From assembly GCF_023228785.1 (NCBI RefSeq), contig NZ_JALOAN010000056.1, positions 1 through 8,497 on the forward strand: 8,497 nucleotides of DNA. The letters run 5' to 3'. Position 1 is the first letter of the stretch. Every line of letters starts with the position of its first letter. The DNA is from Sulfurimonas sp. Its GTDB lineage: Bacteria > Campylobacterota > Campylobacteria > Campylobacterales > Sulfurimonadaceae. The notes beneath the pieces are model-generated. The model worked only from the letters and a program-made list of their open reading frames with translations. It did not search any database and was not told where the DNA came from. The position numbers were made by a program, and so were the translations under genes. Positions 1-6,679 of this stretch are shown here, piece by piece.

Positions 1-7
1 AGATATT

Positions 8-859
8 ATGAGCCATCTATTTGATAGAAAAGATGTGGATGTTGCGTGGTGTCCGGGTTGTGGTAACTTTGGTATTTTAAAGCTTGTAAAAGAGGTTTTA
101 GAAGAGCTAGAAGTGGAGAAAAAGAACTGTGTAATAGTCTCAGGAATAGGGCAGGCGGCAAAGACTCCTTACTATGTCGATACAAATATGTTTGGGGTTC
201 TTCACGGTAGAGCACTCCCAGTTGCAACGGGCATAAAACTAAGCAATGAAAATCTTCATGTAATCGCTGAAGGCGGAGATGGCGACATGTACGGAGAGGG
301 TGGCAATCACTTTATCCATACTATAAGAAGAGATGTAAATATAGTAAATATCGTTCACAACAACATGGTCTATGGTCTAACAAAAGGCCAAGCTTCACCT
401 ACAAGTCAGAGGGGTTTTGTAACTGGTGTGCAAGTTGGGGGAGTTATAAATGAGCCGTTTAATCCTTTGGCAGTCGCCTTGTCTTTAAAAGCTGGATTTG
501 TCGCACGCGTAAATATTGGCAATATAAAACATGCAAAAGAGGTTTTAAAAGAGGCATTTTTACATAAGGGTTACGCACTTGTTGATATTTTACAGCCTTG
601 TGTCACATTTAATAAGATAAACACCTATGATTGGTTTAGCGAAAATAGTTATGTCTTAGATGACTCTTATGATGCGAGTGATTTTGAGCAAGCTGTTAAA
701 AAGTCTTATGAGACTATTCCTATGCCCATAGGTGTTCTTTACAAAAATAAAAATAGCAGAGTATCATTTGAAGAGGCTATAAGAGGCAGACATGCTAAGC
801 CGCTTCACACTTTAACTCACGATATTAGTAAGATTCAGAGCTTGTTTGAGAGTTACTAG
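8..859 (+). CDS. 2-oxoacid:ferredoxin oxidoreductase, beta (ThDP-binding) subunit
   Basis: This is the thiamine-diphosphate subunit of a two-subunit 2-oxoacid:ferredoxin oxidoreductase (KorB-like). The enzyme interconverts a 2-oxoacid plus CoA with the acyl-CoA and CO2, using ferredoxin, in the cytoplasm. Seen in the 283 residues: CPGCG near the N-terminus (C15, C18, Fe-S ligands), the ThDP/Mg motif GDGD at 90-93 leading to NN at 118-119, the family block YGLTKGQASPTS at 122-133, and the conserved C198 in LQPCVTFN. The usual third cluster cysteine in GIGC is Q49 here (GIGQAAK), with C41 nearby. Length is normal for the family. The ATG sits only 7 bases into the window, so its ribosome binding site is mostly out of view. 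The partner alpha subunit should lie immediately to the left. The substrate (2-oxoglutarate, pyruvate or a branched acid) cannot be told. In Campylobacterota such enzymes serve the reductive TCA cycle or amino-acid metabolism. Confidence 0.93.
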   Translation: MSHLFDRKDVDVAWCPGCGNFGILKLVKEVLEELEVEKKNCVIVSGIGQAAKTPYYVDTNMFGVLHGRALPVATGIKLSNENLHVIAEGGDGDMYGEGGNHFIHTIRRDVNIVNIVHNNMVYGLTKGQASPTSQRGFVTGVQVGGVINEPFNPLAVALSLKAGFVARVNIGNIKHAKEVLKEAFLHKGYALVDILQPCVTFNKINTYDWFSENSYVLDDSYDASDFEQAVKKSYETIPMPIGVLYKNKNSRVSFEEAIRGRHAKPLHTLTHDISKIQSLFESY

Positions 860-911
860 CAAACAAAGTAGAGGCATCATTTACAAAGAAATTAAGCCCT
901 TTATTAAACTA

Positions 912-974
912 GATTTTGAATTGAATGCTCTGAGCAATTATTAAGTTGGATCCTGAATCAAGTTCAGGATGACA
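912..974 (+). repeat. 63-bp direct repeat, copy A
   Basis: This 63-base unit recurs 85 bases downstream with a single mismatch (G at 934, A at 1019). It ends in a perfect hairpin: arms ATCCTGAA (950-957) and TTCAGGAT (963-970) around a TCAAG loop, followed by GACA. The left half is AT-rich and contains TGCTCTGA. No coding frame crosses it. The build, an AT-rich arm plus a short palindrome, suggests a small dispersed intergenic repeat of REP or MITE type; dispersal elsewhere in the genome cannot be seen here. Confidence 0.9.
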
Positions 975-996
975 AAGACATGGTCATAGTGAGCTT

Positions 997-1059
997 GATT
1001 TTGAATTGAATGCTCTGAACAATTATTAAGTTGGATCCTGAATCAAGTTCAGGATGACA
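997..1059 (+). repeat. 63-bp direct repeat, copy B
   Basis: This is the second copy, identical to copy A at 62 of 63 positions. Its hairpin arms are at 1035-1042 and 1048-1055 with loop 1043-1047. Only 22 unrelated bases separate it from copy A, so the pair looks like a recent tandem duplication or two insertions side by side. Near identity in non-coding DNA implies a young event or gene conversion. Confidence 0.9.
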
Positions 1060-1067
1060 GACGCACC

Positions 1068-1131
1068 GTCATTCCGTGCTTGACACGGAATCTAGTTTAT
1101 AGATTAATCAGAGCACTTAATTCAATTTCAA
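1068..1131 (-). repeat. Inverted, diverged copy C of the same repeat
   Basis: Read on the minus strand this segment aligns with copies A and B over its length with a few-base indel. It keeps TGCTCTGA, the TCAAG loop and the GAC that follows the hairpin. Its stem has a different sequence, ATTCCGTG (1071-1078) against CACGGAAT (1084-1091), but still pairs perfectly over 8 bp. Stem sequence changed while pairing was kept, so the fold seems to matter more than the sequence. Copies B and C lie head to head and could form a larger imperfect cruciform. The layout recalls the neisserial dRS3/NIME repeats by architecture only. Confidence 0.7.
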
Positions 1132-1146
1132 CTCTTCAAAAGATTC

Positions 1147-1178
1147 AATTACACTCGCTATTATAATCCAGTGTAATT
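1147..1178. repeat. 9-bp inverted repeat flanking a TATAAT
   Basis: Arms AATTACACT (1147-1155) and AGTGTAATT (1170-1178) are perfect reverse complements, separated by 14 bases that contain TATAAT at 1162-1167. It lies about 70 bases upstream of the DsrE-family start. It could be a regulator binding site, or a weak hairpin acting on transcripts from the left, since T-rich sequence follows. I cannot assign it to a known regulator. Confidence 0.5.
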
Positions 1179-1211
1179 TATTTATTAAGTAAATATAATG
1201 TTATTCTTCTG

Positions 1212-1240
1212 TATAATCTCTATAAATTTAAACTTTAAGG
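1212..1240 (+). promoter_or_regulatory. Probable -10 element and ribosome binding site of the DsrE-family gene
   Basis: A perfect TATAAT at 1212-1217 is preceded by TG (extended -10 style). It lies about 30 bases before the ATG at 1247, which would give a leader of roughly 23 bases. Clear -35 boxes are commonly absent in Campylobacterota vegetative promoters, and none is seen here. The ribosome binding site is AAGG at 1237-1240, six bases before the start codon. A second TATAAT at 1162 is less well placed. Confidence 0.5.
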
Positions 1241-1246
1241 AAAAAA

Positions 1247-1687
1247 ATGAAAAAATTAATTACGACAGTAGCCTTAGGTGCTATTCTAACTTTACCAAGT
1301 GTTTTAAGTGCTGATCAGGCAAAGGGTTTAAATGTTTTGATAAACTCTGAAAATCCTCAAACTCAGGCGATGGCTATGGTTTTATCTATGATGAGTATTA
1401 AAAAACATAACAAAGAAGTAAATATCGTGTTATGTGGACCAGCTGGAGATATAGCAGATAAAAATATAAAAGGTACACTTGTAAAAAGACCAGATGGCAA
1501 AGAACTCTCACCACAACAAAACCTTCAAATGCTCATAAAGATGGGAGCTAAAGTAGAAGTTTGCCCACTATATTTGCCAAATGCTTCAAAAGATGCTTCG
1601 GTACTACTTGAAGGTGTTACAGTAGCAAAACCTCCAATGGTAGCAGGAAACTTACTTAATAAAGATTATCAAAACTTAAGTTTTTAA
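1247..1687 (+). CDS. Secreted DsrE/DsrF-like family protein
   Basis: The product has 146 residues. It begins with a typical Sec signal peptide (MKKLITTVALGAILTLPSVL, cleavage likely after A22), so it should act in the periplasm. The mature part looks like the DsrE/YchN fold: an early strand (LNVLINSEN), a helix rich in Met and Ala (39-50), the strand and turn VNIVLCGPAGDIA at 58-70, SPQQNLQMLIKMGAKVEVCPLYLP at 88-111 and a C-terminal GVTVAK strand. C63 and C106 sit at the two usual strand ends and could be sulfur-carrying or disulfide-forming. DsrE-family proteins often take part in sulfur relay, but a role in sulfur oxidation is only inferred. The gene has its own promoter-like sequence and ends 12 bases inside the convergent chemoreceptor gene. 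Confidence 0.8.
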   Translation: MKKLITTVALGAILTLPSVLSADQAKGLNVLINSENPQTQAMAMVLSMMSIKKHNKEVNIVLCGPAGDIADKNIKGTLVKRPDGKELSPQQNLQMLIKMGAKVEVCPLYLPNASKDASVLLEGVTVAKPPMVAGNLLNKDYQNLSF

Positions 1688-2770
1688 ATTAGAAAGAGTA
1701 TCAACGACGCTAGAGATGTTTACTCTAGCTTCTTGGAGTGTTTTTTGAGTTCGCTCTGATAATTTTCGCACTTCATCGGCTACTACTGCAAAACCTCTTC
1801 CGTGTTCTCCTGCACGCGCTGCTTCAATAGCTGCATTTAGTGCTAAAAGATTTGTTTGATCTGCAATATCTGAGATGGTATTTAAGATGCTAAATACATC
1901 TTTTGACTGCTCTTGAAGTGCTTCTACTCTGTTGTCAAATTCTATGGAGACTATCTCTTTTTCATCTTGAGATTTTTGTAGTTCATTTGATTCTATTATG
2001 AGACTTTCTTTTTGTTCGTTAAGAGTTATTATTTCCTGATTTAGCTCACTCTCTAGAGATCTAAGAGACTCATGCATCTCTTCTTGTTCTCTTATAAGTG
2101 TAGAGTTTTTACTCTCTAGATCTAAGACTTTAGAAGCAGAAGCACTTAGAGATTTTACTTCTTTATTGAGAGTCTCATTTAGTTCTTTTAATTCTCTTAT
2201 CTCAGCTAAGCTCTCTTCAATTTTCGATTCATTTATATGGTCTTGTTCTTTAGTATCAATTTCTTCTTTTTTCTTTGATCTAAAAATAAAAAATCCTATG
2301 AATAATCCTAAAAGTATCCCAAAAAATGCAAAAGTACTACTAAGTAGAGTTGAGGGTTTTTCTACGATTTTTTCTTCATAGAGAACTCTATCTTTATATA
2401 TTATATTTTCTTTTGTTTCTCTGTTTTTTATAAGCTCTTTAGCATCTCGTACTATCTCAATATAGAGCTCTTTCATCTCTCTTATTTGAGATGCATCTAT
2501 GTTTTGGTTCTCTTCATGAAGATCTGAGAGTGTTTTTAGTGTGCGACTCTCTAAACCATCTAAGAAAGAGCTTCTTGTCTTATCTAGTGAGAGTGAAGTT
2601 GTAATATTTTCGTGAGTTGAGAGTATAAGAAAGTATAAAGATACTTTTTGTTCAGCAGAGAGATTTGGCGAAATCTTGTCTACTTGCTTGTTTAATTCTT
2701 GATAATTTAATTCAATGGAAGATGCGAAAATATTTACAGATAAAAATAATGCTAGGAATAGTGTTTTCAT
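1676..2770 (-). CDS. Membrane chemoreceptor-like protein with short MCP signalling hairpin
   Basis: The product is 364 residues from the chosen ATG. It has an N-terminal signal peptide or anchor (MKTLFLALFLSVNIFA), a mostly helical periplasmic part of about 125 residues, one clear membrane span at about 145-164, then a Glu/Lys/Leu-rich coiled coil. The MCP tip motif follows (QTNLLALNAAIEAARAGE at 305-322, then GRGFAVVADEVRKLSERT). The tip binds CheA/CheW in known chemoreceptors. Only about 40 residues follow it, so the returning helix is far shorter than the roughly 120-residue incoming one. No HAMP domain or clear methylation helix is visible. The gene follows the 186-residue gene in the same direction and probably shares its sigma-28 promoter. 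An in-frame ATG at 2785 is an alternative start; neither has a good ribosome binding site, and I prefer 2770 because it gives a textbook signal peptide. Confidence 0.85.
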   Translation of the reverse strand: MKTLFLALFLSVNIFASSIELNYQELNKQVDKISPNLSAEQKVSLYFLILSTHENITTSLSLDKTRSSFLDGLESRTLKTLSDLHEENQNIDASQIREMKELYIEIVRDAKELIKNRETKENIIYKDRVLYEEKIVEKPSTLLSSTFAFFGILLGLFIGFFIFRSKKKEEIDTKEQDHINESKIEESLAEIRELKELNETLNKEVKSLSASASKVLDLESKNSTLIREQEEMHESLRSLESELNQEIITLNEQKESLIIESNELQKSQDEKEIVSIEFDNRVEALQEQSKDVFSILNTISDIADQTNLLALNAAIEAARAGEHGRGFAVVADEVRKLSERTQKTLQEARVNISSVVDTLSNLKT

Positions 2771-2818
2771 ACAAATAGGGAGCATTTTTCATACCAGAAA
2801 AGCCACCTATTTGAGTTT

Positions 2819-3379
2819 TTATGCATATATATTTTTGTTGAACTCATCAAACTCTTGAAGTGTTTTTTCTAAAAGTTTTTTAGTTTGCTCAAAGATATTA
2901 TTCATAAGTTCAGTAGGATCTAGTTGTTCTGATTTTTCTGGCATCTTTAACTTTTTCATAGAGTTGTCAAACATCTCTACTATGTTTGTTTTGATGTGAT
3001 TTTTACTATTTTCATCTCTTTCTTTATTTGGATCAAATATACTAGCTATTTTGTGTGCTAGTTGAGATACAGGAGATTTAGGAGCCACATCTTCAAGTTC
3101 TTTTAAAAATGAGTCTATATGAGGTTGAGCTATTTTCATAAAAGCATCTATCTCTTTTTGATCTTGTGCATCTATACCATTGCTCTCTACTGAGAACTTA
3201 AATGATTGCATTGATGAGAAACTCATAGAAGTTTGTGAGCCATTTTGGTTTTGTTTGTGACTCATAGATGCCGACTGATGGTTTGCAAAGTCCATCTTTA
3301 TAACATCACCGCTAGAAGTTTTCATTGCGATATTGAGGTCATGTGCTCTATAAGCATCCATCCCATAAGAAGTGTTCAT
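2819..3379 (-). CDS. Hypothetical protein in a flagellar-type (sigma-28) operon
   Basis: I do not recognise a named family. The product has 186 residues, no signal peptide and no membrane span, so it is probably cytoplasmic. Residues 34-62 are rich in Ser, Met, Gln and Asn (low complexity). The block FKFSVESNGIDAQDQKEIDAFMK at 62-84 precedes predicted helices, and the charged C-terminal third is likely helical or coiled coil. DPNKERDENS at 115-124 is acidic but is not a full EF-hand. The ATG at 3379 is preceded by GGAGA at ideal distance, whereas the in-frame ATG at 3391 has none and would leave a leader of only about 9 bases from the predicted promoter. The chemoreceptor-like gene begins about 48 bases after the stop, so co-transcription and a motility-related role are inferred. 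Confidence 0.8.
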   Translation of the reverse strand: MNTSYGMDAYRAHDLNIAMKTSSGDVIKMDFANHQSASMSHKQNQNGSQTSMSFSSMQSFKFSVESNGIDAQDQKEIDAFMKIAQPHIDSFLKELEDVAPKSPVSQLAHKIASIFDPNKERDENSKNHIKTNIVEMFDNSMKKLKMPEKSEQLDPTELMNNIFEQTKKLLEKTLQEFDEFNKNIYA

Positions 3380-3406
3380 AATATTCTCCATTATTTTATA
3401 GACTAC

Positions 3407-3433
3407 ATATCGGCAAAAAAGAGCAAAGTTTTA
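3407..3433 (-). promoter_or_regulatory. Sigma-28 (FliA) type promoter
   Basis: On the minus strand TAAAACTT (3433-3426) is followed by exactly 11 bases and then GCCGATAT (3414-3407). The enterobacterial FliA consensus is TAAAGTTT, 11 bases, GCCGATAA, and in Campylobacter and Helicobacter the -10 is CGATAT-like. Transcription would begin near 3400, giving a leader of about 21 bases that contains the GGAGA site of the 186-residue protein. The promoter sits in the 87 bases between that gene and the methyltransferase stop. Confidence 0.75.
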
Positions 3434-3460
3434 GATCTATTTTCAAGGCTTTTCGCAAGT

Positions 3461-3474
3461 GAGGCTTTAGCCTC
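3461..3474 (-). terminator. Possible hairpin at the end of the methyltransferase operon
   Basis: A perfect 5-bp GC-rich stem (GAGGC and GCCTC) with a four-base loop overlaps the methyltransferase stop codon. It is in the right place to end the four-gene operon before the sigma-28 promoter. No run of T follows on the minus strand, so an intrinsic terminator is doubtful; it may only be a 3'-end stabilising hairpin. Confidence 0.3.
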
Positions 3475-4270
3475 GCCTAGTGCCACAGTTCCAAGAGATA
3501 AACGCCCAAACACTATCTTTTGGTGACTCAGATGCATCTTTTATGTATAGTTCATAGTACTCTCTCGCTTTTTGCTGCTGAGCCTCATCTAAAGAGCCTA
3601 AACTCCAGATAAGAGACTTTACAAACTCATCTATATCAGTGTAGCGAACACTTCCACTACTTGTTGGAATGTAGTCTACTTTTGGTAGATATCCCTCTTT
3701 ATAAAGTATGATAGGCAAGTACCAAAAGTCAGGCTTTGTAACTATTGTTTTGCCGATGTAGTCTAAGATCTTCATATCTACAAAACTACCACCTGCCATA
3801 TAAGTTACATAACAAGCTTTTCTAGCGAGATTTGAGATTTTAAGAAGTGCTGATTTTATATCCATTACTTCAATGCTTCTAGATGCCACAACAATATCTA
3901 CAGCTTCTATCTCACTCCAATCATCATCCCAACCCATATGATAAGTTGTGATATTTGTCACACCCTCAGATGCAGCAAAAGCTTCAAGCTCATCAAGCAT
4001 CTTGCGGGAAAAATCTATAGCGATTACATGCTTTACTTTTTTAGCAAGCGGAATAGCAAGTGTTCCCGGTCCACAACCCACATCAAGCACCACATCATCT
4101 TTATCAATCTGCATTTTAGAGATAAAGTCCTCGACATAGTGAGATTTTTGCATGCGAGGTGCCATCTCTTTAGATTTTTTGTCCCAATCCTCACTCTTTT
4201 TACCCTTAAAAACACTCTTTTGCTTATGTTTGGTATACATATTAGCAAAGTCAATCGGTTCTAAAAACAT
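3467..4270 (-). CDS. Class I SAM-dependent methyltransferase
   Basis: The product is a 267-residue cytoplasmic enzyme with a Rossmann-type methyltransferase core. Motif I is VLDVGCGPGT (61-70), followed by VIAIDFSRKML (82-92), whose D86 should bind the ribose of SAM. The DDDW segment (115-118) and VDIVVASRSIEVM (124-136) correspond to the next strands. The 60-residue N-terminal and roughly 100-residue C-terminal extensions, the latter with many aromatics (FWYLPIILY), probably make the substrate pocket. The acceptor is unknown. It is the last gene of the operon, 8 bases after the TonB-dependent receptor stop, and its ribosome binding site (TAAGGA) includes that stop, so translation is probably coupled. 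Modification of a metal chelator or of an imported ligand is possible but unproven. Confidence 0.88.
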   Translation of the reverse strand: MFLEPIDFANMYTKHKQKSVFKGKKSEDWDKKSKEMAPRMQKSHYVEDFISKMQIDKDDVVLDVGCGPGTLAIPLAKKVKHVIAIDFSRKMLDELEAFAASEGVTNITTYHMGWDDDWSEIEAVDIVVASRSIEVMDIKSALLKISNLARKACYVTYMAGGSFVDMKILDYIGKTIVTKPDFWYLPIILYKEGYLPKVDYIPTSSGSVRYTDIDEFVKSLIWSLGSLDEAQQQKAREYYELYIKDASESPKDSVWAFISWNCGTRRG

Positions 4271-4278
4271 CTTATTCC

Positions 4279-6246
4279 TTAAAATTTATAATTTAGTGTT
4301 GCAAAATATTCACGGCCAGCTTCTGGGTAACCTAAACTGTATTCTACCAATTTATCTGTAAGATTTTTTACACCCACTTCAAGTAAAAGCTCTTTCATAG
4401 GTGCATATATCACTTTTGCATCAAATGTTGTAAATGAACCGATTTTTACATAGTTGTCATTAATATCTTGATCATATGCACCATTGCGGTATTTTATATT
4501 TGCATAGAAAGAAAAGCCCGCACCTAATTTTTGTTGTGCAAATGCAAAGGCTTGATGTTTTGGTACATTTGTTCGTTTATCACTGTTTATATTTTTCTCT
4601 TTAACATCTATATAAGCGAAGTTTCCTCCAACTTTAGTGTCATCCAAAGTATATGCAGCATCTAGCTCAAAACCAGTATGTTCAAAATCACCAATATTTT
4701 GATTTTGCTGTAGAAAATAAGTTTTACTTTTTTTTACATATGTCTTAGCTGTATTAACGCTACTAATAGCATCTTTTACTTGAGTAAAATAAAAATTTGT
4801 TGCTACAAGAAACTCTTTAGTTTTGTAAGTATAACCAACTTCGTAGTTAGTAGACATCTCTTTATCTAGATCAGGATTTGGCTCTTTTGTGCCCATTCCT
4901 CCAGAAAATCTATCTTTCATTGAAGGTAGATATGTCTTTTGAGATGCACTAGCCCTTAGTTTTGACTCAGGAGTTAGTGTGTATATGATGGCTGCTTGCG
5001 GATTTACAGCCGACATAGTATCTAGACCCACATAAGCGTTTGGAGTTGTTTCATAAGCTTTATCAGCCTCTAATCTGTCATAACTAATACCTGCTAATAT
5101 CTCCAAATCGTTTGTGATTTTATAACTATCCTCAGCTCCTATAGAAATAGTATGGTCTTCATACTTTTTACTAAGAATATTTGTAAATAAATCAATATCT
5201 CGGTGAATATCTTTTTTATAGTTAGCCGCAAGTTTTAAGAAGTTATCGCCTATCTCTAAGCCATACTCAACTCTTGCTCCATAACTATAATCATCATATA
5301 AAGATGGGGAAAACTGAAGAGTAGTATATGTTTTATCCCTGTAAAAGTACATAGTATTTTCACTCTTATCGTAGTAGGCAAGTGCTTTTATGTAGCTAGA
5401 TCCAAAGTTTTTTTGTCCTGATATAGAAAAAGTCTCTTTATCCCAAAATGGTGAATCCATATGACGAGGATTTGGATTTACTTCTACTGGATGTTGTTTT
5501 TGCCCTTCTTGTTTTGCATAAGAGAGAGCAACTTCACTTGTGTCATCTGCTATATATCCAACTTTTAAACTTATTTTTTGATCTCTTGCTTCAGAGCGAA
5601 ATCTATCTCCTTTTTCTTGTTCAGATCCAGATACAGGACTATAGCTATCGCTCATACGAAAATGATCTCGCTTAGTATAACTACCACCAAGTTGAGCGTA
5701 AAAGTTTCCTACTCTTGAACCTACATTGATACTCTCTAGATGCCTTGCCATTTTTGCATCACTATCTAGGACTATCTCTCCTCTGATGTTACCTTCTAGC
5801 TCTTTAGTTGGTTTTTTTGTGACAATATTTACAACCCCACCCATAGTATTTGCACCATAAGCGATAGAAGAGTAGGCTTTTGAGATATCAATTTCTGCAA
5901 TGTCATTTGTTAAAAAACGACCAAAATCAAAGTTACCATCATAAGGAACATAGACAGGGATGCCATCTATAAATATACCAATCCTACTAGCACTTTGTCC
6001 ACGAATACTTACCTTTGCTTCACCACGAGGACCAGAATCATTCATACTAACACCGCTCACATTATCAAGCGACTCAGCAATTGTTCTTTCATTGTTTTGA
6101 GCTATGTCAGCAGATGTAGTAGTTTGCTCAATCATGTTGATACTTTCTGCATTTACCGCTTGAATACTTACTTTACCCAAAGTATAACTACCATCAGCGA
6201 GTGCTAAAGATGCAACCACTGAGAGGGCTATAAAACTTTTTTTCAT
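4279..6246 (-). CDS. TonB-dependent outer-membrane receptor (candidate molybdate/tungstate or metal-chelate receptor)
   Basis: The product has 655 residues, normal for the family. It has a Sec signal peptide (MKKSFIALSVVASLALA, cleavage before D18) and a short TonB-box-like stretch near LGKVSIQA (23-30), with no N-terminal STN signalling domain. The plug covers about 40-150: ESLDNVSGV, VSIRGQSASRIGIFIDGIPV, then YGANTMGGVVNIVTKKP at 130-146, all typical plug motifs. The rest is a beta-barrel ending in GREYFATLNYKF with the C-terminal Phe needed for outer-membrane insertion. Such receptors import scarce ligands with energy from TonB-ExbB-ExbD, which is not encoded here. Its place between the Mop gene and the methyltransferase, behind a ModE-like operator, suggests a molybdenum- or tungsten-containing ligand. 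Iron chelates or cobalamin cannot be excluded from sequence alone. The ribosome binding site TAAGGG overlaps the Mop stop codon. Confidence 0.93.
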   Translation of the reverse strand: MKKSFIALSVVASLALADGSYTLGKVSIQAVNAESINMIEQTTTSADIAQNNERTIAESLDNVSGVSMNDSGPRGEAKVSIRGQSASRIGIFIDGIPVYVPYDGNFDFGRFLTNDIAEIDISKAYSSIAYGANTMGGVVNIVTKKPTKELEGNIRGEIVLDSDAKMARHLESINVGSRVGNFYAQLGGSYTKRDHFRMSDSYSPVSGSEQEKGDRFRSEARDQKISLKVGYIADDTSEVALSYAKQEGQKQHPVEVNPNPRHMDSPFWDKETFSISGQKNFGSSYIKALAYYDKSENTMYFYRDKTYTTLQFSPSLYDDYSYGARVEYGLEIGDNFLKLAANYKKDIHRDIDLFTNILSKKYEDHTISIGAEDSYKITNDLEILAGISYDRLEADKAYETTPNAYVGLDTMSAVNPQAAIIYTLTPESKLRASASQKTYLPSMKDRFSGGMGTKEPNPDLDKEMSTNYEVGYTYKTKEFLVATNFYFTQVKDAISSVNTAKTYVKKSKTYFLQQNQNIGDFEHTGFELDAAYTLDDTKVGGNFAYIDVKEKNINSDKRTNVPKHQAFAFAQQKLGAGFSFYANIKYRNGAYDQDINDNYVKIGSFTTFDAKVIYAPMKELLLEVGVKNLTDKLVEYSLGYPEAGREYFATLNYKF

Positions 6247-6255
6247 CTTTTTCCC

Positions 6256-6669
6256 TTACGCTACTAAAATTACACTTGATGCTTTAAAAATCGCATAAAC
6301 GCTATCGTTTTTCTTGATTTGCAGATCTTCTATAGCATCGTTTGTTACAATTGCGCATAGATTTTTATCTGCTATCTTTAGCTTAACTGTACTATTTACT
6401 GCACCTTTTGTCACATCAACTACTACTGTTTTTATGTTATTTCTCGCAGATGCAGAGACTTTTTCTTTACTTAAAATCACTAAAGATGACTTGATAATGG
6501 CAGAGATTTCTCCTCCAACACTTAAAGACAGTGACTCTTTTGCATCGTTTGTAATAGTTGCGCAAACAGATATTTCATCACTCACTTTTATAACTACTTC
6601 ACTCATAACACCGCCACTTTTGATCTCTGTAATTTTTCCACTTAACTCATTTCTTGCACTTGTTCTCAT
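6256..6669 (-). CDS. Tandem Mop-domain molybdate/tungstate-binding protein (ModG-like)
   Basis: The 137 residues are two consecutive Mop (TOBE-like) domains. The first is about 3-67 (SARNELSGKITEIKSGGV, later IKSSLVILS) and the second about 72-137 (SARNNIKTVVVDVTKGAV, VNSTVKLKI, then FKASSVILVA). The repeated SARN, V-N/M-S and K-A/S-SSVIL elements are the parts that in known Mop proteins form the oxyanion sites between subunits. There is no signal peptide and no DNA-binding or ATPase part, so this is a free-standing cytoplasmic di-Mop protein like ModG of Azotobacter, which stores or buffers molybdate. Paralogous domains also occur in ModE and ModC, but the length excludes these. It lies 10 bases after the monooxygenase gene and 9 bases before the receptor gene. 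The ribosome binding site TAAGGA includes the upstream stop. Confidence 0.92.
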   Translation of the reverse strand: MRTSARNELSGKITEIKSGGVMSEVVIKVSDEISVCATITNDAKESLSLSVGGEISAIIKSSLVILSKEKVSASARNNIKTVVVDVTKGAVNSTVKLKIADKNLCAIVTNDAIEDLQIKKNDSVYAIFKASSVILVA

Positions 6670-6679
6670 TATATTTTCC

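Larger units (their letters stand above)
860..1246. other. Gene-free region with repeat cluster and promoter
   Basis: These 387 bases contain no credible coding frame. From left to right they hold about 50 bases with nothing recognisable after the oxidoreductase stop, three related hairpin-bearing repeats (912-974, 997-1059 and an inverted diverged copy at about 1068-1131), a 9-bp inverted repeat (1147-1178), and the probable promoter and ribosome binding site of the DsrE-family gene (about 1212-1240). I see no classic intrinsic terminator with a U-tract for the oxidoreductase transcript. Confidence 0.8.

Noticed and set aside
912..1059. Direct repeats that might be a small CRISPR array
   Set aside because: Only two direct copies, 63 bases long and separated by 22 bases, plus an inverted diverged copy; no cas genes nearby. 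The unit looks like a dispersed hairpin repeat.
1671..1684. Perfect 14-bp palindrome AAAACTTAAGTTTT over the two convergent stop codons as a bidirectional terminator
   Set aside because: It has no loop and almost no GC, so it would not form a stable RNA hairpin. It is probably a by-product of the overlapping gene ends.
2712..2792. A 26-codon frame on the minus strand (begins MKNAPYLYE) with an AGGTGG 10 bases upstream, overlapping the start of the chemoreceptor-like gene
   Set aside because: It competes with a far longer, clearly membrane-anchored frame, has no recognisable family and ends quickly. The AGGTGG is poorly spaced.
3245..3526. Open frame of 93 codons on the plus strand
   Set aside because: It lies antisense to the 186-residue gene and the methyltransferase end and crosses the sigma-28 promoter. 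Its composition does not look like a protein and it has no ribosome binding site.
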